A stretch of 64,000 nt of DNA from Candidatus Gastranaerophilales bacterium (GCA_944322745.1 CALUPV010000001.1:1-64000); one strand, 5' to 3'; numbered from the stretch's first letter, positions 9,982 through 18,961 are shown. Notes: a model not told the origin generated them from the letters alone. Program-made: numbers and translations.

Positions 9982-10072
9982 GAAAAACTCCAATTATTAG
10001 ACAATTATAATATCTATAAATGTACAAAAAGTAAAGAATATGATAACATAAGACATATTGGGAGGTTTTGTT

Positions 10073-10729
10073 ATGGTACAAAATGTATATTTAATGGAAA
10101 GAAATAAAAAAATAGGTGAAAAAGTCGTAATAAACTTTAAAAAAAGATTTTTTGATGCATATTTTGTAGAAACGAAAAAAGAAGCTTTAGAAAAAGCAAT
10201 TGATTTGATACCGCAAAATGATACCGTTTCTTGGGGTGGTTCAATGTCTGTACTTGAAATAGGGCTAATAGATCATATACAAAAAGGAAACTACAATGTA
10301 ATAAACAGAGATTTAGCAAAGACTGCCGAAGAAAGAACCGCAATGCTAAAACAAGCGCTATTATGTGATACATATTTAATGGGAACAAATGCCATTAGCG
10401 CAGATGGACAACTTGTTAATATTGATTGTATAGGAAACAGAACAGCTTCTTTAATGTTTGGGCCAAAAAACGTAATAGTAATAGCAGGAATGAATAAATT
10501 AGCAACAAATTTGCAAGATGCAATAAAAAGAGCAAGAGAAACAGCGGCACCAACAAATATGCAAAGAGTTGCAGGAAACGGATTAAGACAAACCCCTTGT
10601 TTCTCTACAGGGATATGTGAAGACTGTACTTCAAAAGATTCAATATGTTCAAATATTGTAATAACAAGACTTTGCAACCCACCAAAACGAATAAAAATAA
10701 TACTTACAGGTGAACCTTTAGGTTTTTAA
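10073..10729 (+). CDS. LUD-domain protein (LutC/YkgG-like)
   Basis: About 218 residues of the LUD (DUF162) family. Visible signatures are VSWGGSMSV (family W-G-G-S turn) and DTYLMGTNAIS(A)DG with the downstream GNR motif. A C-terminal cysteine cluster is also present (CFSTGICEDCTSKDSIC), as in stand-alone LUD proteins. Relatives take part in lactate oxidation with LutA/LutB, but neither is adjacent, so the substrate is unknown. The start is the ATG at 10073, 7 nt after an ideal GGGAGG; the longer frame from TTG at 10058 includes that site. The stop overlaps the convergent acetyltransferase stop by 4 bases. Confidence 0.85.
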   Translation: MVQNVYLMERNKKIGEKVVINFKKRFFDAYFVETKKEALEKAIDLIPQNDTVSWGGSMSVLEIGLIDHIQKGNYNVINRDLAKTAEERTAMLKQALLCDTYLMGTNAISADGQLVNIDCIGNRTASLMFGPKNVIVIAGMNKLATNLQDAIKRARETAAPTNMQRVAGNGLRQTPCFSTGICEDCTSKDSICSNIVITRLCNPPKRIKIILTGEPLGF

Positions 10730-11457
10730 CAAAAGGTATAATTCTTAGCAAAATATTTATTTTTCTGTGCAATTGCTTCCGGAGTTAACAGTAATAATGC
10801 TGAATCCGGAAGCATATTATATTGCGATTTTGCAATACATTTCTTTATAAAACTATCTATTTGAGGGTTTACCGCTTCAAACCCAAGTTTATAATAAAAA
10901 GGAATTGGATTTTCATCACTTCTATAATCAGAAAAAGTACGAGCATAACCTTTTTCTGCTGTTAGGAACAAACACCCGTCATTTCCTCTTTTTCTGCTTT
11001 CTTTAACTGCAGCATTAACCAATGCCGTTCCAATCCCTTCATATTTTTTTCCTAATAAAGAACGCAAATGCGTTATTTGGGGAATAACATTATTAGGCAA
11101 GGTAAGAACATAATCACCTTCCGGGAACAAAGAATAACAATCCATATCCATATAACCGGCCTCTTTCCCATCGACAAAAATCTTATATGAAACATAAGGA
11201 CCAATCTTCTCTTTACATAAAGAGGCTTTAACATTAAACCCGGTATCTCTATTTAAAAGTGTTACATCATCCACTTTTCTGAATCGACCAAAAGATTGAC
11301 AATATTTCGATTTTATTGCTGTTAAAGGTATTTGACCTATAGGAATTTTTTCATCGACATTTTTTCGAAATTTATAATTCTTTTCTTTATTATAGTCTGC
11401 ATTATAATTTTGTATGCTTTGTGCAGAAGTCATATTATTTATCGGCAATATTCTCAT
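10726..11457 (-). CDS. GNAT-family N-acetyltransferase
   Basis: The acetyl-CoA pyrophosphate-binding motif is visible as KKYEGIGTALVNAAV (Q/R-x-x-G-x-G/A form), followed later by FYYKLGFEAV, the typical last GNAT strand. Substrate unknown. The start is set at ATG 11457 (MRILPINN) with AAAGGA upstream. The frame can be read open to 11571, but that extension runs backwards across an intrinsic terminator (11505-11533) and encodes an implausible 38-residue hydrophobic leader. About 243 residues, with a roughly 100-residue N-terminal part that I do not recognise. Confidence 0.8.
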   Translation of the reverse strand: MRILPINNMTSAQSIQNYNADYNKEKNYKFRKNVDEKIPIGQIPLTAIKSKYCQSFGRFRKVDDVTLLNRDTGFNVKASLCKEKIGPYVSYKIFVDGKEAGYMDMDCYSLFPEGDYVLTLPNNVIPQITHLRSLLGKKYEGIGTALVNAAVKESRKRGNDGCLFLTAEKGYARTFSDYRSDENPIPFYYKLGFEAVNPQIDSFIKKCIAKSQYNMLPDSALLLLTPEAIAQKNKYFAKNYTFC

Positions 11458-11504
11458 AAATTTTTCCTTTGCAAATAAGAAAACAAGAAAATAAAAAATT
11501 TTGC

Positions 11505-11533
11505 CTAAAAAAAAGCTCCATTTAATAGAGCTT
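11505..11533 (-). terminator. Terminator of the flagellar operon
   Basis: On the minus strand a 6-bp stem (AAGCTC with its complement, 9-nt loop) is followed by a run of eight T. It lies 38 nt after the flgG-like stop and before the acetyltransferase start. This fixes the acetyltransferase start downstream of it. Confidence 0.8.
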
Positions 11534-11570
11534 CTGACATTGTTACTTCTCATTCCGAGATTGTTTGTCA

Positions 11571-12407
11571 TTAACTACTCATAAGCTCAATTGCATTTTC
11601 TAACAATTGTTTATGAGATTTTATTAACTGATTTGCAAGTTCCAATTGCATTTGAGCTTGTTGATAATATGCAGTATTAGCATCAAAGTCGACATTGGAT
11701 AATTCGATTAGACCACCTCTTACTTCACCACGACCAACAACAGGTTTGCCAGATTCTTCAGTTTCAATAAACTGACCATCTGCAACTTGGTACAACATCT
11801 GCGGATTATGAAAATTTATTATTGCTACTTTATATAATGGTGTCATTATTTTCCCACCATCGGCTTTTCCATACAATATACCATCATCTTTAAACTCAAA
11901 TTCTTCATATTTTCCAAGATATTTACCGTTACTTGGATCAATCCATAACTTTATATTTGTCGTAGGAACAGATGCCGCACCGCCATCAAATGCCGTATCT
12001 ACAAATGAATCTGCATCAACAGGTTTTGCCCCGTTCATTATTTCACCTTTGTCATTCAATATATACCCTTGAACAGCTTGTCCATCCGAACTTCTATATA
12101 CACCTTCTCCGTCAAATTTAAATTCACCAAGTCTTGTATATACAATTCGTCCCTTGTCGTTACGTAAAACAAAGTAACCGCTTCCTTCCAAATAAATATT
12201 TTCATCAGAAGTTCCCGGTGAAGATTTTCCCTGTCCGACATTTCTTAATCTTGTTTCTGCAATTGATCCATCCAAGAATGTTTTAAATGTAAATTTCTTT
12301 TCTCTATAACCGGGAGTATAAGCATTAACCAAGTTCTCAGATAAATTAGTTACCCATTCGCTTGTTATTTTTTGTGTATTTAAAGCATTTATAAATGCAT
12401 CACGCAT
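11571..12407 (-). CDS. Flagellar hook/rod protein, FlgF/FlgG-like
   Basis: 278 residues with the full rod/hook layout. The N-terminal helix with the NLSENLVNAYTPGYRE version of the basal-body rod motif is followed by EGSGYFVLRNDKG and YTRLGEF (typical of FlgF/FlgG/FlgE core). The C-terminal GGLIELSNVDFDANTAYY segment and a Q/L-rich helix close it. These proteins build the rod or hook of the flagellum outside the inner membrane. The start overlaps the stop of the fliK-like gene by one base (TAATG), showing translational coupling. I cannot separate FlgF, FlgG and a short FlgE by eye; length and core motif favour FlgG/FlgF. Confidence 0.88.
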   Translation of the reverse strand: MRDAFINALNTQKITSEWVTNLSENLVNAYTPGYREKKFTFKTFLDGSIAETRLRNVGQGKSSPGTSDENIYLEGSGYFVLRNDKGRIVYTRLGEFKFDGEGVYRSSDGQAVQGYILNDKGEIMNGAKPVDADSFVDTAFDGGAASVPTTNIKLWIDPSNGKYLGKYEEFEFKDDGILYGKADGGKIMTPLYKVAIINFHNPQMLYQVADGQFIETEESGKPVVGRGEVRGGLIELSNVDFDANTAYYQQAQMQLELANQLIKSHKQLLENAIELMSS

Positions 12408-13045
12408 TATTGCTCTCCTTTTTCTTTATCGTTCTTATTTCTATTCTGTTTACTATTATTTTGCCTGTAGTATAAATCATTATATGGTAAATTTTGTTCA
12501 TCAAATTTTTGTCTTAAAGCAACAATATTATTTCGCAAATAATTTTCGACCTCTATACTGCCGGGAATAAATTCTGCCGTCACTTTTCCATGCTTATCTA
12601 TTTTTAAAATAACAGATACATCATTATCAAAAGAAATTCTCACAGGCTTCTGAGTTTTCTGTGCTTTTTCTATCAATGATGTTAATTGATTAGTTACTTC
12701 TATAGTTTTTGTCGAAACAACATTCTGAGAAACATCAAGCTTGACAATTGACTTAAAATCACCTGTTTTAGTACTTTCAACAGAAAATTGACCTTCCTGT
12801 GCCAAATTAACAAAAAACAATGCATCTTCTAGATTTATAGAAAGTGAATTATAATCATAATCAATACCTAAAGAACATAAATCAGAGTTTAGTTCAGATG
12901 AATCTTCTGCTGAATTTAACTTCTGCATTAATATATCTGAGAAAGGAACATTGGATGAAGATAGAATTTCAACATCTTCTGGTTGCATCTGAATTATATT
13001 TTCTTTTTTTTCTACATTTTGTTTAGTTTGGGTATCTACTTTCAT
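12407..13045 (-). CDS. FliK-like flagellar hook-length control protein
   Basis: 212 residues. The N-terminal half is polar and low in conservation. The second half (VRISFDNDVSVILKIDKHGKVTAEF, then NYLRNNIVALRQKFDEQNLPY) looks like the FliK C-terminal domain, in which two strands are followed by a helix and an L-x-x-x-G/N-x-x-x turn. It is followed by a basic Asn/Lys-rich tail. Its place between fliJ and a hook/rod gene, with an 11-nt gap to fliJ and a one-base overlap to flgG, fits FliK. It is short for the family (commonly 300-600), so this is a contextual call. Confidence 0.55.
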   Translation of the reverse strand: MKVDTQTKQNVEKKENIIQMQPEDVEILSSSNVPFSDILMQKLNSAEDSSELNSDLCSLGIDYDYNSLSINLEDALFFVNLAQEGQFSVESTKTGDFKSIVKLDVSQNVVSTKTIEVTNQLTSLIEKAQKTQKPVRISFDNDVSVILKIDKHGKVTAEFIPGSIEVENYLRNNIVALRQKFDEQNLPYNDLYYRQNNSKQNRNKNDKEKGEQ

Positions 13046-13056
13046 TTTTATTCCTT

Positions 13057-13518
13057 TTAATCGTCTTCGCCTTCTTCTTCTTTTCTTTCTTTCGTTTGCC
13101 GAAAATATTTTTGTACTGCTACTTCTGACAATAATTTATTTTCAGCTTTTTTTTCTTCTTCTTTATATACCTCTAGAGCTTTTTCTTTATGCTTTTCTAG
13201 TACTTTTACTTCTTTTTCGCATTCTACTAATTTTCTCTTTTCTTCTTCCAGAACTTCAATTGCAGCTTGTTTCTGTTTTTCAAGTTCTTCTCCTTTTTCA
13301 TAAAGATGTTTCAAATATTTATCATAAGAGTCCATCATTCTGAAATCGGTTGTAGAACGCATTGTCTTTATAACACCTGCTATTTCTCTATTATTTTCAT
13401 CAATTAATCCTTGTATTCTATCTACCTCATTTTTTGCTTTAAGAACTTCTTGAAGTTGTTCTTCTTTCTTCCTTATTCTAAAATCAAGTACCTTTTGCAA
13501 TCTATATCTGAATGGCAT
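13057..13518 (-). CDS. fliJ: Flagellar export chaperone FliJ
   Basis: 153 residues, nearly all coiled coil, starting MPFRYRLQKVLDFR, the classical FliJ opening (F-R-x-x-L-x-x-V-L-x-x-R), with Glu/Lys-rich heptads throughout. FliJ links the FliI ATPase to the FlhA export gate. It is the first gene of the minus-strand cluster with a FliK-like and an FlgG-like protein. FliI itself is not in the window; the operon may be split from other flagellar genes. Length matches FliJ (about 147). Confidence 0.87.
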   Translation of the reverse strand: MPFRYRLQKVLDFRIRKKEEQLQEVLKAKNEVDRIQGLIDENNREIAGVIKTMRSTTDFRMMDSYDKYLKHLYEKGEELEKQKQAAIEVLEEEKRKLVECEKEVKVLEKHKEKALEVYKEEEKKAENKLLSEVAVQKYFRQTKERKEEEGEDD

Positions 13519-13731
13519 TTTTTACATACTTATAGCTATACATTTGAATTATGCAATTTTTCAGACAAAAACAATACATCTATTTGTATGAAATATAAAT
13601 TTTTTTTAATGAAAATCCCAACAAAGTCAAGGTTTAAATTATTTATTGTAATAACTGGACTATATTCAATATTGATATATAATAGAGAAGGAAAGTTACA
13701 ATAAAAAATAGTTTTGGTAAAGGGGATTAAT

Positions 13732-14502
13732 ATGCCGGCAAAACATATTGATTTTAATATAGATGCAGCACAAGGTTTTGGTATCTTTAAGAATGATAAA
13801 GAATCTGAACTATTAGATTATGTAAGTTCAGTAAATATATCTTGCGGATTTCATGCAGGAGACCCCTTATTAATAAGAGAATATTTAATAAAATGTAAAG
13901 AAAAAAACCTTACTATAGGTGCACATATTGGTTTTAATGATATACAAGGTTTGGGTTACCGTCCAATGGAACTTAAACCTGATGAAATAGAAGCTATTGT
14001 CATATATCAAATCGGAGCATTAGCCTCTTATGCAAAATCATATAATTTAGTTATAGACCACGTAAGACCACATGGAGCAATGTATAAACTTGCTAGTGAA
14101 AATTATGATTTTTCACTGTCCATTGTTAAGGCAATTCAGAAATTTGATAAATGGCTAAATTATACTTGCCTTGATAATGAAATTCTTGAAAAAGTTTCAG
14201 CTGATACTGGTATTGTTGTTAACAGAGAACTTTTCATAGACAAAACATACACACAAGATTTTAAAGTTGATTGGGAAAACCAAACATACATAAATGAAGA
14301 TGATTCTTTAAACAGAATTAGAACAGTTTTACACTCTTCACAAATAAAAATAGGAAACGGAATGTTTATGCCAGTAAAAACTGACACTATACATTTTGAT
14401 ACGAAAAATCCAAACATTAAACAGCTTCTAAAAAAAGCAAATGAAATAATAACTCCAACTCCATCAAACTACAATAAAGTAGAAGCATCCGGTTGGGTAT
14501 AA
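13732..14502 (+). CDS. pxpA: 5-oxoprolinase subunit A (LamB/YcsF family)
   Basis: Motifs of PxpA in order: FNIDAAQGFG (D-N-x-D-x-x-E/Q-G-F/Y-G form), SSVNISCGFHAGDP, IGAHIGFNDIQGLGYR and DHVRPHGAMY. PxpA acts with PxpB and PxpC to open 5-oxoproline to glutamate using ATP. Neither partner is adjacent, so they must lie elsewhere or the protein has another role. Start ATG 13732 follows AAGGGG; the longer TTG start at 13714 would include it. The stop lies 11 nt before the yvcK ATG. About 256 residues, normal. Confidence 0.88.
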   Translation: MPAKHIDFNIDAAQGFGIFKNDKESELLDYVSSVNISCGFHAGDPLLIREYLIKCKEKNLTIGAHIGFNDIQGLGYRPMELKPDEIEAIVIYQIGALASYAKSYNLVIDHVRPHGAMYKLASENYDFSLSIVKAIQKFDKWLNYTCLDNEILEKVSADTGIVVNRELFIDKTYTQDFKVDWENQTYINEDDSLNRIRTVLHSSQIKIGNGMFMPVKTDTIHFDTKNPNIKQLLKKANEIITPTPSNYNKVEASGWV

Positions 14503-14513
14503 AGGAGTTAAAA

Positions 14514-15842
14514 ATGAAATTTAATAAATTATTCATTCGTATACCAAAAGATGCAGGTTGGCTGCTTCCCGGACTTGAAGTTAAAAGATGGTTTCTGTTA
14601 ATAATCACAGGGGCTATCCTTGCTGCAATAGGATTATGTATAATATATAATTTAAGGCCGGTATATTCACTTATCAATATGATAGTTAAAATTACACAAA
14701 TGCTGCCTTCTGAAATAATAGGATGGCTATTAATCTTTTTTGGAGCATTTCTATTCTTTTTAGGCTGGTTAAGAACAAATTATTCTATTTTGGACGTCAA
14801 TAATGAAAGAAACAGACACGCAGTATTAGAAGATTTATACAGAAGAAGAAAATTAAACAGAGGTCCTAAAATTGTAGCTATTGGCGGCGGTACAGGTCTG
14901 TCAACAATGCTTAAAGGTATAAAAAAGATTACCAATAACATAACTGCTGTAGTAACAGTTGGTGATGACGGAGGAAGTTCAGGTAAATTAAGAGAAGAAC
15001 TTGGGGTTTTACCTCCGGGTGATATCAGAAGCTGTATAGCAGCTTTAGCTGATGATGAAGATTTAGTAGCAAAGTTATTCCAATATCGCTTTAAAGATTG
15101 TGCAGGTTTATCAGGTCACAGTTTCGGAAATCTGTTTTTAACTGCAATGTGTTCAATAACAGGAGATATGGTTAGAGCAGTTAAAGAATCCTCTAAAGTT
15201 TTATCTATAAGAGGAAGAGTTTTACCATCTACCTTAGATGATATGAGATTGGTCGCAGAAATGGATGACGGTTCAATAATAAAAGGAGAATCGAATATCC
15301 CTGAATCTGGAAAAAAAATAAAAAGACTATTCTCAGAACCCAGCAATTGCAAAGCACTTGAAGATGTTATTTGGGCAATTCATGATGCCGATTTAATAAT
15401 TTTAGGTCCCGGAAGCCTATATACGAGTGTTATTCCAAACCTTTTAATAAAAGATATTGCAAAAGCGGTAAACAATTCAAAAGCAAAAAAAATATATGTA
15501 TGTAATATTATGACTCAGCCAGGAGAAACAAACGGATTTACCGTTTCAGACCATATAAAAACACTTATACAGCACGCAAAATACAATAAAATAATGGACG
15601 CTGTACTTGTAAACAACGATTTACCGACAGAATTACTTGCTCCATATAAAGATGCAGGTTCAGAGCCGGTTATTGTTGATAAAGAAGAAATAAATAGACT
15701 TGGAATAGAAATAGTTCAGAAAAATTTAATAGAAGACAGAAGATATGAAGACGGGCATTCTTCCTTTGTAAGACACTCTCCAAGCAGGCTCGCCAGAATT
15801 ATATATTACTGGTATAGAAAAAAAGAAAAGGATAAAAACTAA
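14514..15842 (+). CDS. YvcK/CofD-like gluconeogenesis factor with N-terminal membrane anchor
   Basis: Two hydrophobic segments (about residues 27-48 and 62-85) precede a YvcK core: VAIGGGTGLSTMLKGIK, VTVGDDGGSSGKLR, LPPGDIRSCIAALA, SGHSFGNLFL, and ILGPGSLYTSVIPNLL. The YvcK family binds UDP-sugars and affects cell-wall precursor flow and growth on gluconeogenic carbon in Bacillus. The membrane-anchored form is known from cyanobacteria-type homologs. The start at 14514 has AAAGGAG 6 nt upstream. The longer TTG frame overlaps pxpA and is rejected. It is coupled to panB by a TAATG overlap. UDP-sugar binding here is inferred from family. Confidence 0.9.
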   Translation: MKFNKLFIRIPKDAGWLLPGLEVKRWFLLIITGAILAAIGLCIIYNLRPVYSLINMIVKITQMLPSEIIGWLLIFFGAFLFFLGWLRTNYSILDVNNERNRHAVLEDLYRRRKLNRGPKIVAIGGGTGLSTMLKGIKKITNNITAVVTVGDDGGSSGKLREELGVLPPGDIRSCIAALADDEDLVAKLFQYRFKDCAGLSGHSFGNLFLTAMCSITGDMVRAVKESSKVLSIRGRVLPSTLDDMRLVAEMDDGSIIKGESNIPESGKKIKRLFSEPSNCKALEDVIWAIHDADLIILGPGSLYTSVIPNLLIKDIAKAVNNSKAKKIYVCNIMTQPGETNGFTVSDHIKTLIQHAKYNKIMDAVLVNNDLPTELLAPYKDAGSEPVIVDKEEINRLGIEIVQKNLIEDRRYEDGHSSFVRHSPSRLARIIYYWYRKKEKDKN

Positions 15843-16702
15843 TGACCGCTGATAATATAAAACCGGTTACATCAAAAACCTTTAAGAAGTTAAAAGAAAA
15901 CAAAGAAAAAATTACAATGCTTACGGCTTATGATTTTTCTACCGCAAAGTATATTGATGAATGTGGTGTTGATTCAATATTAATTGGTGATTCACTAGGT
16001 ATGACAATATTAGGCTATGAAACAACTATAAAAGTGACTATAGAGGATATGCTTACATTTACAAAAGCTGTTTCTAACGGAGTTAAAAGAGCATTAGTTA
16101 TTGCCGATATGCCATTTCTTTCATATCATTTAAATAAAGAACAAACAACACTAAATGCAGGGAAATTAATTCAAGCAGGAGCAAAGGCAGTTAAACTTGA
16201 AGGTGCTTCTGATTTTATCCTTGATGAAGTATATCATTTAACTCAATCAGGAATAAATGTTGTAGGACATCTTGGCTTTACGCCCCAATATATAAATACA
16301 CTAGGAGGATACTTTGTACAAGGAAAGACCTACGAGAATACAATAAAAATGCTAAATGCAGCAAAAAAGCTTGAAGAAAACGGAGCTTTTTCTATAGTTC
16401 TTGAAATGGTGCCTGAAGAATCAGCAAAATATATAAGTGAAAATTTATCTATACCTACTATTGGAATTGGAGCAGGGAAATATTGTGACGGGCAAGTACT
16501 CGTCATAGATGATATTTTAGGAAAATATCCTGGAAATATACCTAAGTTTGTTAAACAATATTCAAATATCAAAGAAATAATGAAAAATGCAATATTACAA
16601 TACAATCAAGAAGTAAAATCAGGAGACTTTCCTTCAAAAGAATATTCTTTTAATTTAACAAACGAGGAGAAGGACAGATTTGAATACCTTATTAATAAAT
16701 AA
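15842..16702 (+). CDS. panB: 3-methyl-2-oxobutanoate hydroxymethyltransferase
   Basis: First committed step of pantothenate synthesis: methylene-THF plus ketoisovalerate to ketopantoate. PanB landmarks are ITMLTAYD, ILIGDSLGMTILG, VIADMPFLSY, KLEGA, GHLGFTPQ and IGIGAG..CDGQVLV. The active-site Glu lies in the VLEMVP segment. 286 residues, normal. The start codon shares a base with the yvcK stop, and panC starts inside its end. PanB and PanC together feed CoA synthesis; coaE is elsewhere in the window (40970). Confidence 0.96.
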   Translation: MTADNIKPVTSKTFKKLKENKEKITMLTAYDFSTAKYIDECGVDSILIGDSLGMTILGYETTIKVTIEDMLTFTKAVSNGVKRALVIADMPFLSYHLNKEQTTLNAGKLIQAGAKAVKLEGASDFILDEVYHLTQSGINVVGHLGFTPQYINTLGGYFVQGKTYENTIKMLNAAKKLEENGAFSIVLEMVPEESAKYISENLSIPTIGIGAGKYCDGQVLVIDDILGKYPGNIPKFVKQYSNIKEIMKNAILQYNQEVKSGDFPSKEYSFNLTNEEKDRFEYLINK

Positions 16703-17543
16703 CATAGAGAAAATAAAGCAGAATGTAAAAAGTTGGAAAGAGGAAAAATGTAAAATAGGGCTTGTTCCTACTATGGGAGCGCTACATAATGGGCACGCTT
16801 CCTTAATAGAAAAAGCAAAACAAACATGTGATAAAGTAGTTGTAAGTATTTTTGTCAATCCAATTCAATTTGGACCAAATGAAGATTTTGATAAATATCC
16901 AAGAACTATTGAAAATGATTTGGAACTATGCAAAAAATATGGTGTTGATATTGTTTTTTCACCTACACCAAAAGAAATGTACGGAGAAAACAAAATACTG
17001 TCAAATACAGAACTAACTTATGTATGTCCACCTTATAAATTTGTAGATTGTTTATGCGGAAAATCAAGACCGGGACATTTTGACGGAGTTGCAACCGTTG
17101 TAATGAAGTTATTCAATATAGTAAATCCGGATTATGCATTTTTTGGACAAAAAGATGCGCAACAACTATTTATTTTAAAAAAAATGGTAAAAGATTTAAA
17201 TCTTGATATTGAAATAATACCTTGCCCCATAGTAAGAGAACCTGACGGATTAGCATTAAGTTCAAGAAATACCTATTTATCAACAAAAGAAAGAGAATTT
17301 GCCCTTTCCATTTCAAAAGCCCTTAGAGAAATCGAAAGACAATATAATACAGGGATTACAGATGCAAACATATTATTTGATGTAGGATTTTCAGTTTTGA
17401 ACCAAAACATTAATTTAGAATATCTCGAATTTAGAGACTTCGAGACATTTGATAAAATTCAAAACGTAAAAAAGAATACACTTATAGCAATTGCTGCTAA
17501 AGTAGGAAAAACGAGGTTGATTGACAATATAATAATAGGGTAA
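16680..17543 (+). CDS. panC: Pantothenate synthetase
   Basis: Condenses pantoate with beta-alanine using ATP. Motifs: VPTMGALHNGHASLI (HIGH-like), VSIFVNPIQFGPNEDF, GHFDGVATVV, FFGQKDAQQL and GLALSSRNTYL (KMSKS-like). 287 residues, normal. It starts with TTG at 16680, 23 bases inside panB. GGAGAAGGA lies just upstream and the next in-frame ATG would remove the first conserved strand, so the TTG start is preferred. Its stop touches the next ATG directly. Confidence 0.95.
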   Translation: MNTLLINNIEKIKQNVKSWKEEKCKIGLVPTMGALHNGHASLIEKAKQTCDKVVVSIFVNPIQFGPNEDFDKYPRTIENDLELCKKYGVDIVFSPTPKEMYGENKILSNTELTYVCPPYKFVDCLCGKSRPGHFDGVATVVMKLFNIVNPDYAFFGQKDAQQLFILKKMVKDLNLDIEIIPCPIVREPDGLALSSRNTYLSTKEREFALSISKALREIERQYNTGITDANILFDVGFSVLNQNINLEYLEFRDFETFDKIQNVKKNTLIAIAAKVGKTRLIDNIIIG

Positions 17544-18524
17544 ATGGCATACAAACAAAATAATACACTATCAAAATTAGAAACACTCGCACAAATTTTA
17601 TATGGTGTGAAAGTTTTTCGTTTTATTTTTTTCTTTTATGCCTTTTTATCATTTGTATTCTGGTTTTTAAATTGTTTAGAAGTTGAATGGCTTTATTTAT
17701 TTACAAAATTATTTATAATTCCGGTTATAATAGTTAGAACTTTTTATGTACCGGAAGGAGTTTCAGCTGATTTTACTCTTGCTATTGTCGGTGGTATTTC
17801 TCTAATAATAGGATTTATTTTTGATTTTTCAGTAAATACAATGTATCAAAAAATTCTTAAACTCCAAGAAGAAGAAGAAAGAAGAATACAAAAAAGGAAG
17901 ATGCAAAGAAAGAAAATTGCAAAACCAACAATGGCACCACTAGAAGCAGATATAACAACAACTGAACCATTAGAAAACTCAAAATTAATATTCTTAATTC
18001 AACCACACGTTAATAAGATAAAAAGAAAAGAAACTGATTTAGAATTAACTTTCCAAGAAGTTGAAATATGGAAACAAAGAGTAAACAAGAAGTTATTAGA
18101 AAATGTAATTTATTCAAAGCCAATGCAAAAAGGTTATTACAGAAAAAATTTATTTCTAATGTACAAAGATTTTAACTATGTTGATGATTTTATATATTAT
18201 ATAAAGCCAACTTTGGACTCTATTGTTTTAGAATTCAGAAGATACGGTATATCTTTATCATTCAGCTACGTGCTAAGCGCTATTGCTAAAATTGAAACAC
18301 TTGAGAAAGAACTGGATTGCATGGATACAATTCTATCGTTAAACTTTATAAATGATTTTATAGTAACAAACCGATTTAAGATAACATATGACAATAAGCC
18401 TATACATCAATATTCTATGCTATTAAAGGGTGAATATAATCTATCAAAAAATCTATCAATATCAAATAAACAACCTTTATATTCACTATCTGACGGAAAA
18501 CATACAGAAAGAGGAGAAATATAA
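17544..18524 (+). CDS. Unknown membrane protein in the pan-dut operon
   Basis: 326 residues; no family recognised. Three hydrophobic segments lie in the first 100 residues (about 22-43, 50-66, 78-98), then a charged linker (LQEEEERRIQKRKMQRKK) and about 200 soluble residues with helical pattern. The soluble part probably faces the cytoplasm because of the positive linker. ATG follows the panC TAA with no gap and the stop is 2 nt before dut, so it is certainly part of the operon. Its role is not predictable from the sequence. Confidence 0.8.
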   Translation: MAYKQNNTLSKLETLAQILYGVKVFRFIFFFYAFLSFVFWFLNCLEVEWLYLFTKLFIIPVIIVRTFYVPEGVSADFTLAIVGGISLIIGFIFDFSVNTMYQKILKLQEEEERRIQKRKMQRKKIAKPTMAPLEADITTTEPLENSKLIFLIQPHVNKIKRKETDLELTFQEVEIWKQRVNKKLLENVIYSKPMQKGYYRKNLFLMYKDFNYVDDFIYYIKPTLDSIVLEFRRYGISLSFSYVLSAIAKIETLEKELDCMDTILSLNFINDFIVTNRFKITYDNKPIHQYSMLLKGEYNLSKNLSISNKQPLYSLSDGKHTERGEI

Positions 18525-18526
18525 GT

Positions 18527-18961
18527 ATGAAAATGAAAATAACAAGAATGCCACACAACAAGCATTTGCCTGAATACAAAACAGAAGGATCATCAGGTAT
18601 GGATTTATATGCTGCTATAGATAAAGAAGTTACTCTAAAGCCATTGGAAAGAGCACTTATCCCAACCGGGATAAAAATAGAAATTCCTATAGAGTATGAA
18701 GCACAAATAAGAGCACGTTCTGGCTTATCTGTAAAGCACGGAATAACACTTATAAATGCAGTAGGAACTGTTGATGCGGATTATAGAGGAGAAGTATGTG
18801 TAGGTTTAGTAAATCTTTCAAACGAAGAATACACAATAAAACCAGACGATAGAATTGCACAGATGGTAATAGCCAAAGTAGAAAAAGCACAAATTGAAAT
18901 TACAACGGAATTAGCAGAATCAAAAAGAGGTGAAGGTGGCTTTGGTTCAACAGGATTCTAA
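18527..18961 (+). CDS. dut: dUTP diphosphatase
   Basis: Trimeric dUTPase with all five motifs: SSGMDLYA, RSGLSVKHGI, VGTVDADYRGEV (catalytic Asp), DRIAQMVI and the C-terminal P-loop-like arm RGEGGFGSTGF. It hydrolyses dUTP to dUMP and keeps uracil out of DNA. 144 residues, normal. Last gene of the operon that starts with pxpA, followed by a 17-bp terminator. The GAGGAG upstream supports the start at 18527 (MKMKITR). Confidence 0.97.
   Translation: MKMKITRMPHNKHLPEYKTEGSSGMDLYAAIDKEVTLKPLERALIPTGIKIEIPIEYEAQIRARSGLSVKHGITLINAVGTVDADYRGEVCVGLVNLSNEEYTIKPDDRIAQMVIAKVEKAQIEITTELAESKRGEGGFGSTGF

Noticed and set aside
9217-9993. TTG start at 9993 for the ThiF-like gene
   Set aside because: GGAG inside the extension is correctly spaced for the ATG at 9981.
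10291-10677. 128-residue minus-strand frame opposite the LUD gene
   Set aside because: Antisense shadow of a well-supported gene; no ribosome site or family resemblance.
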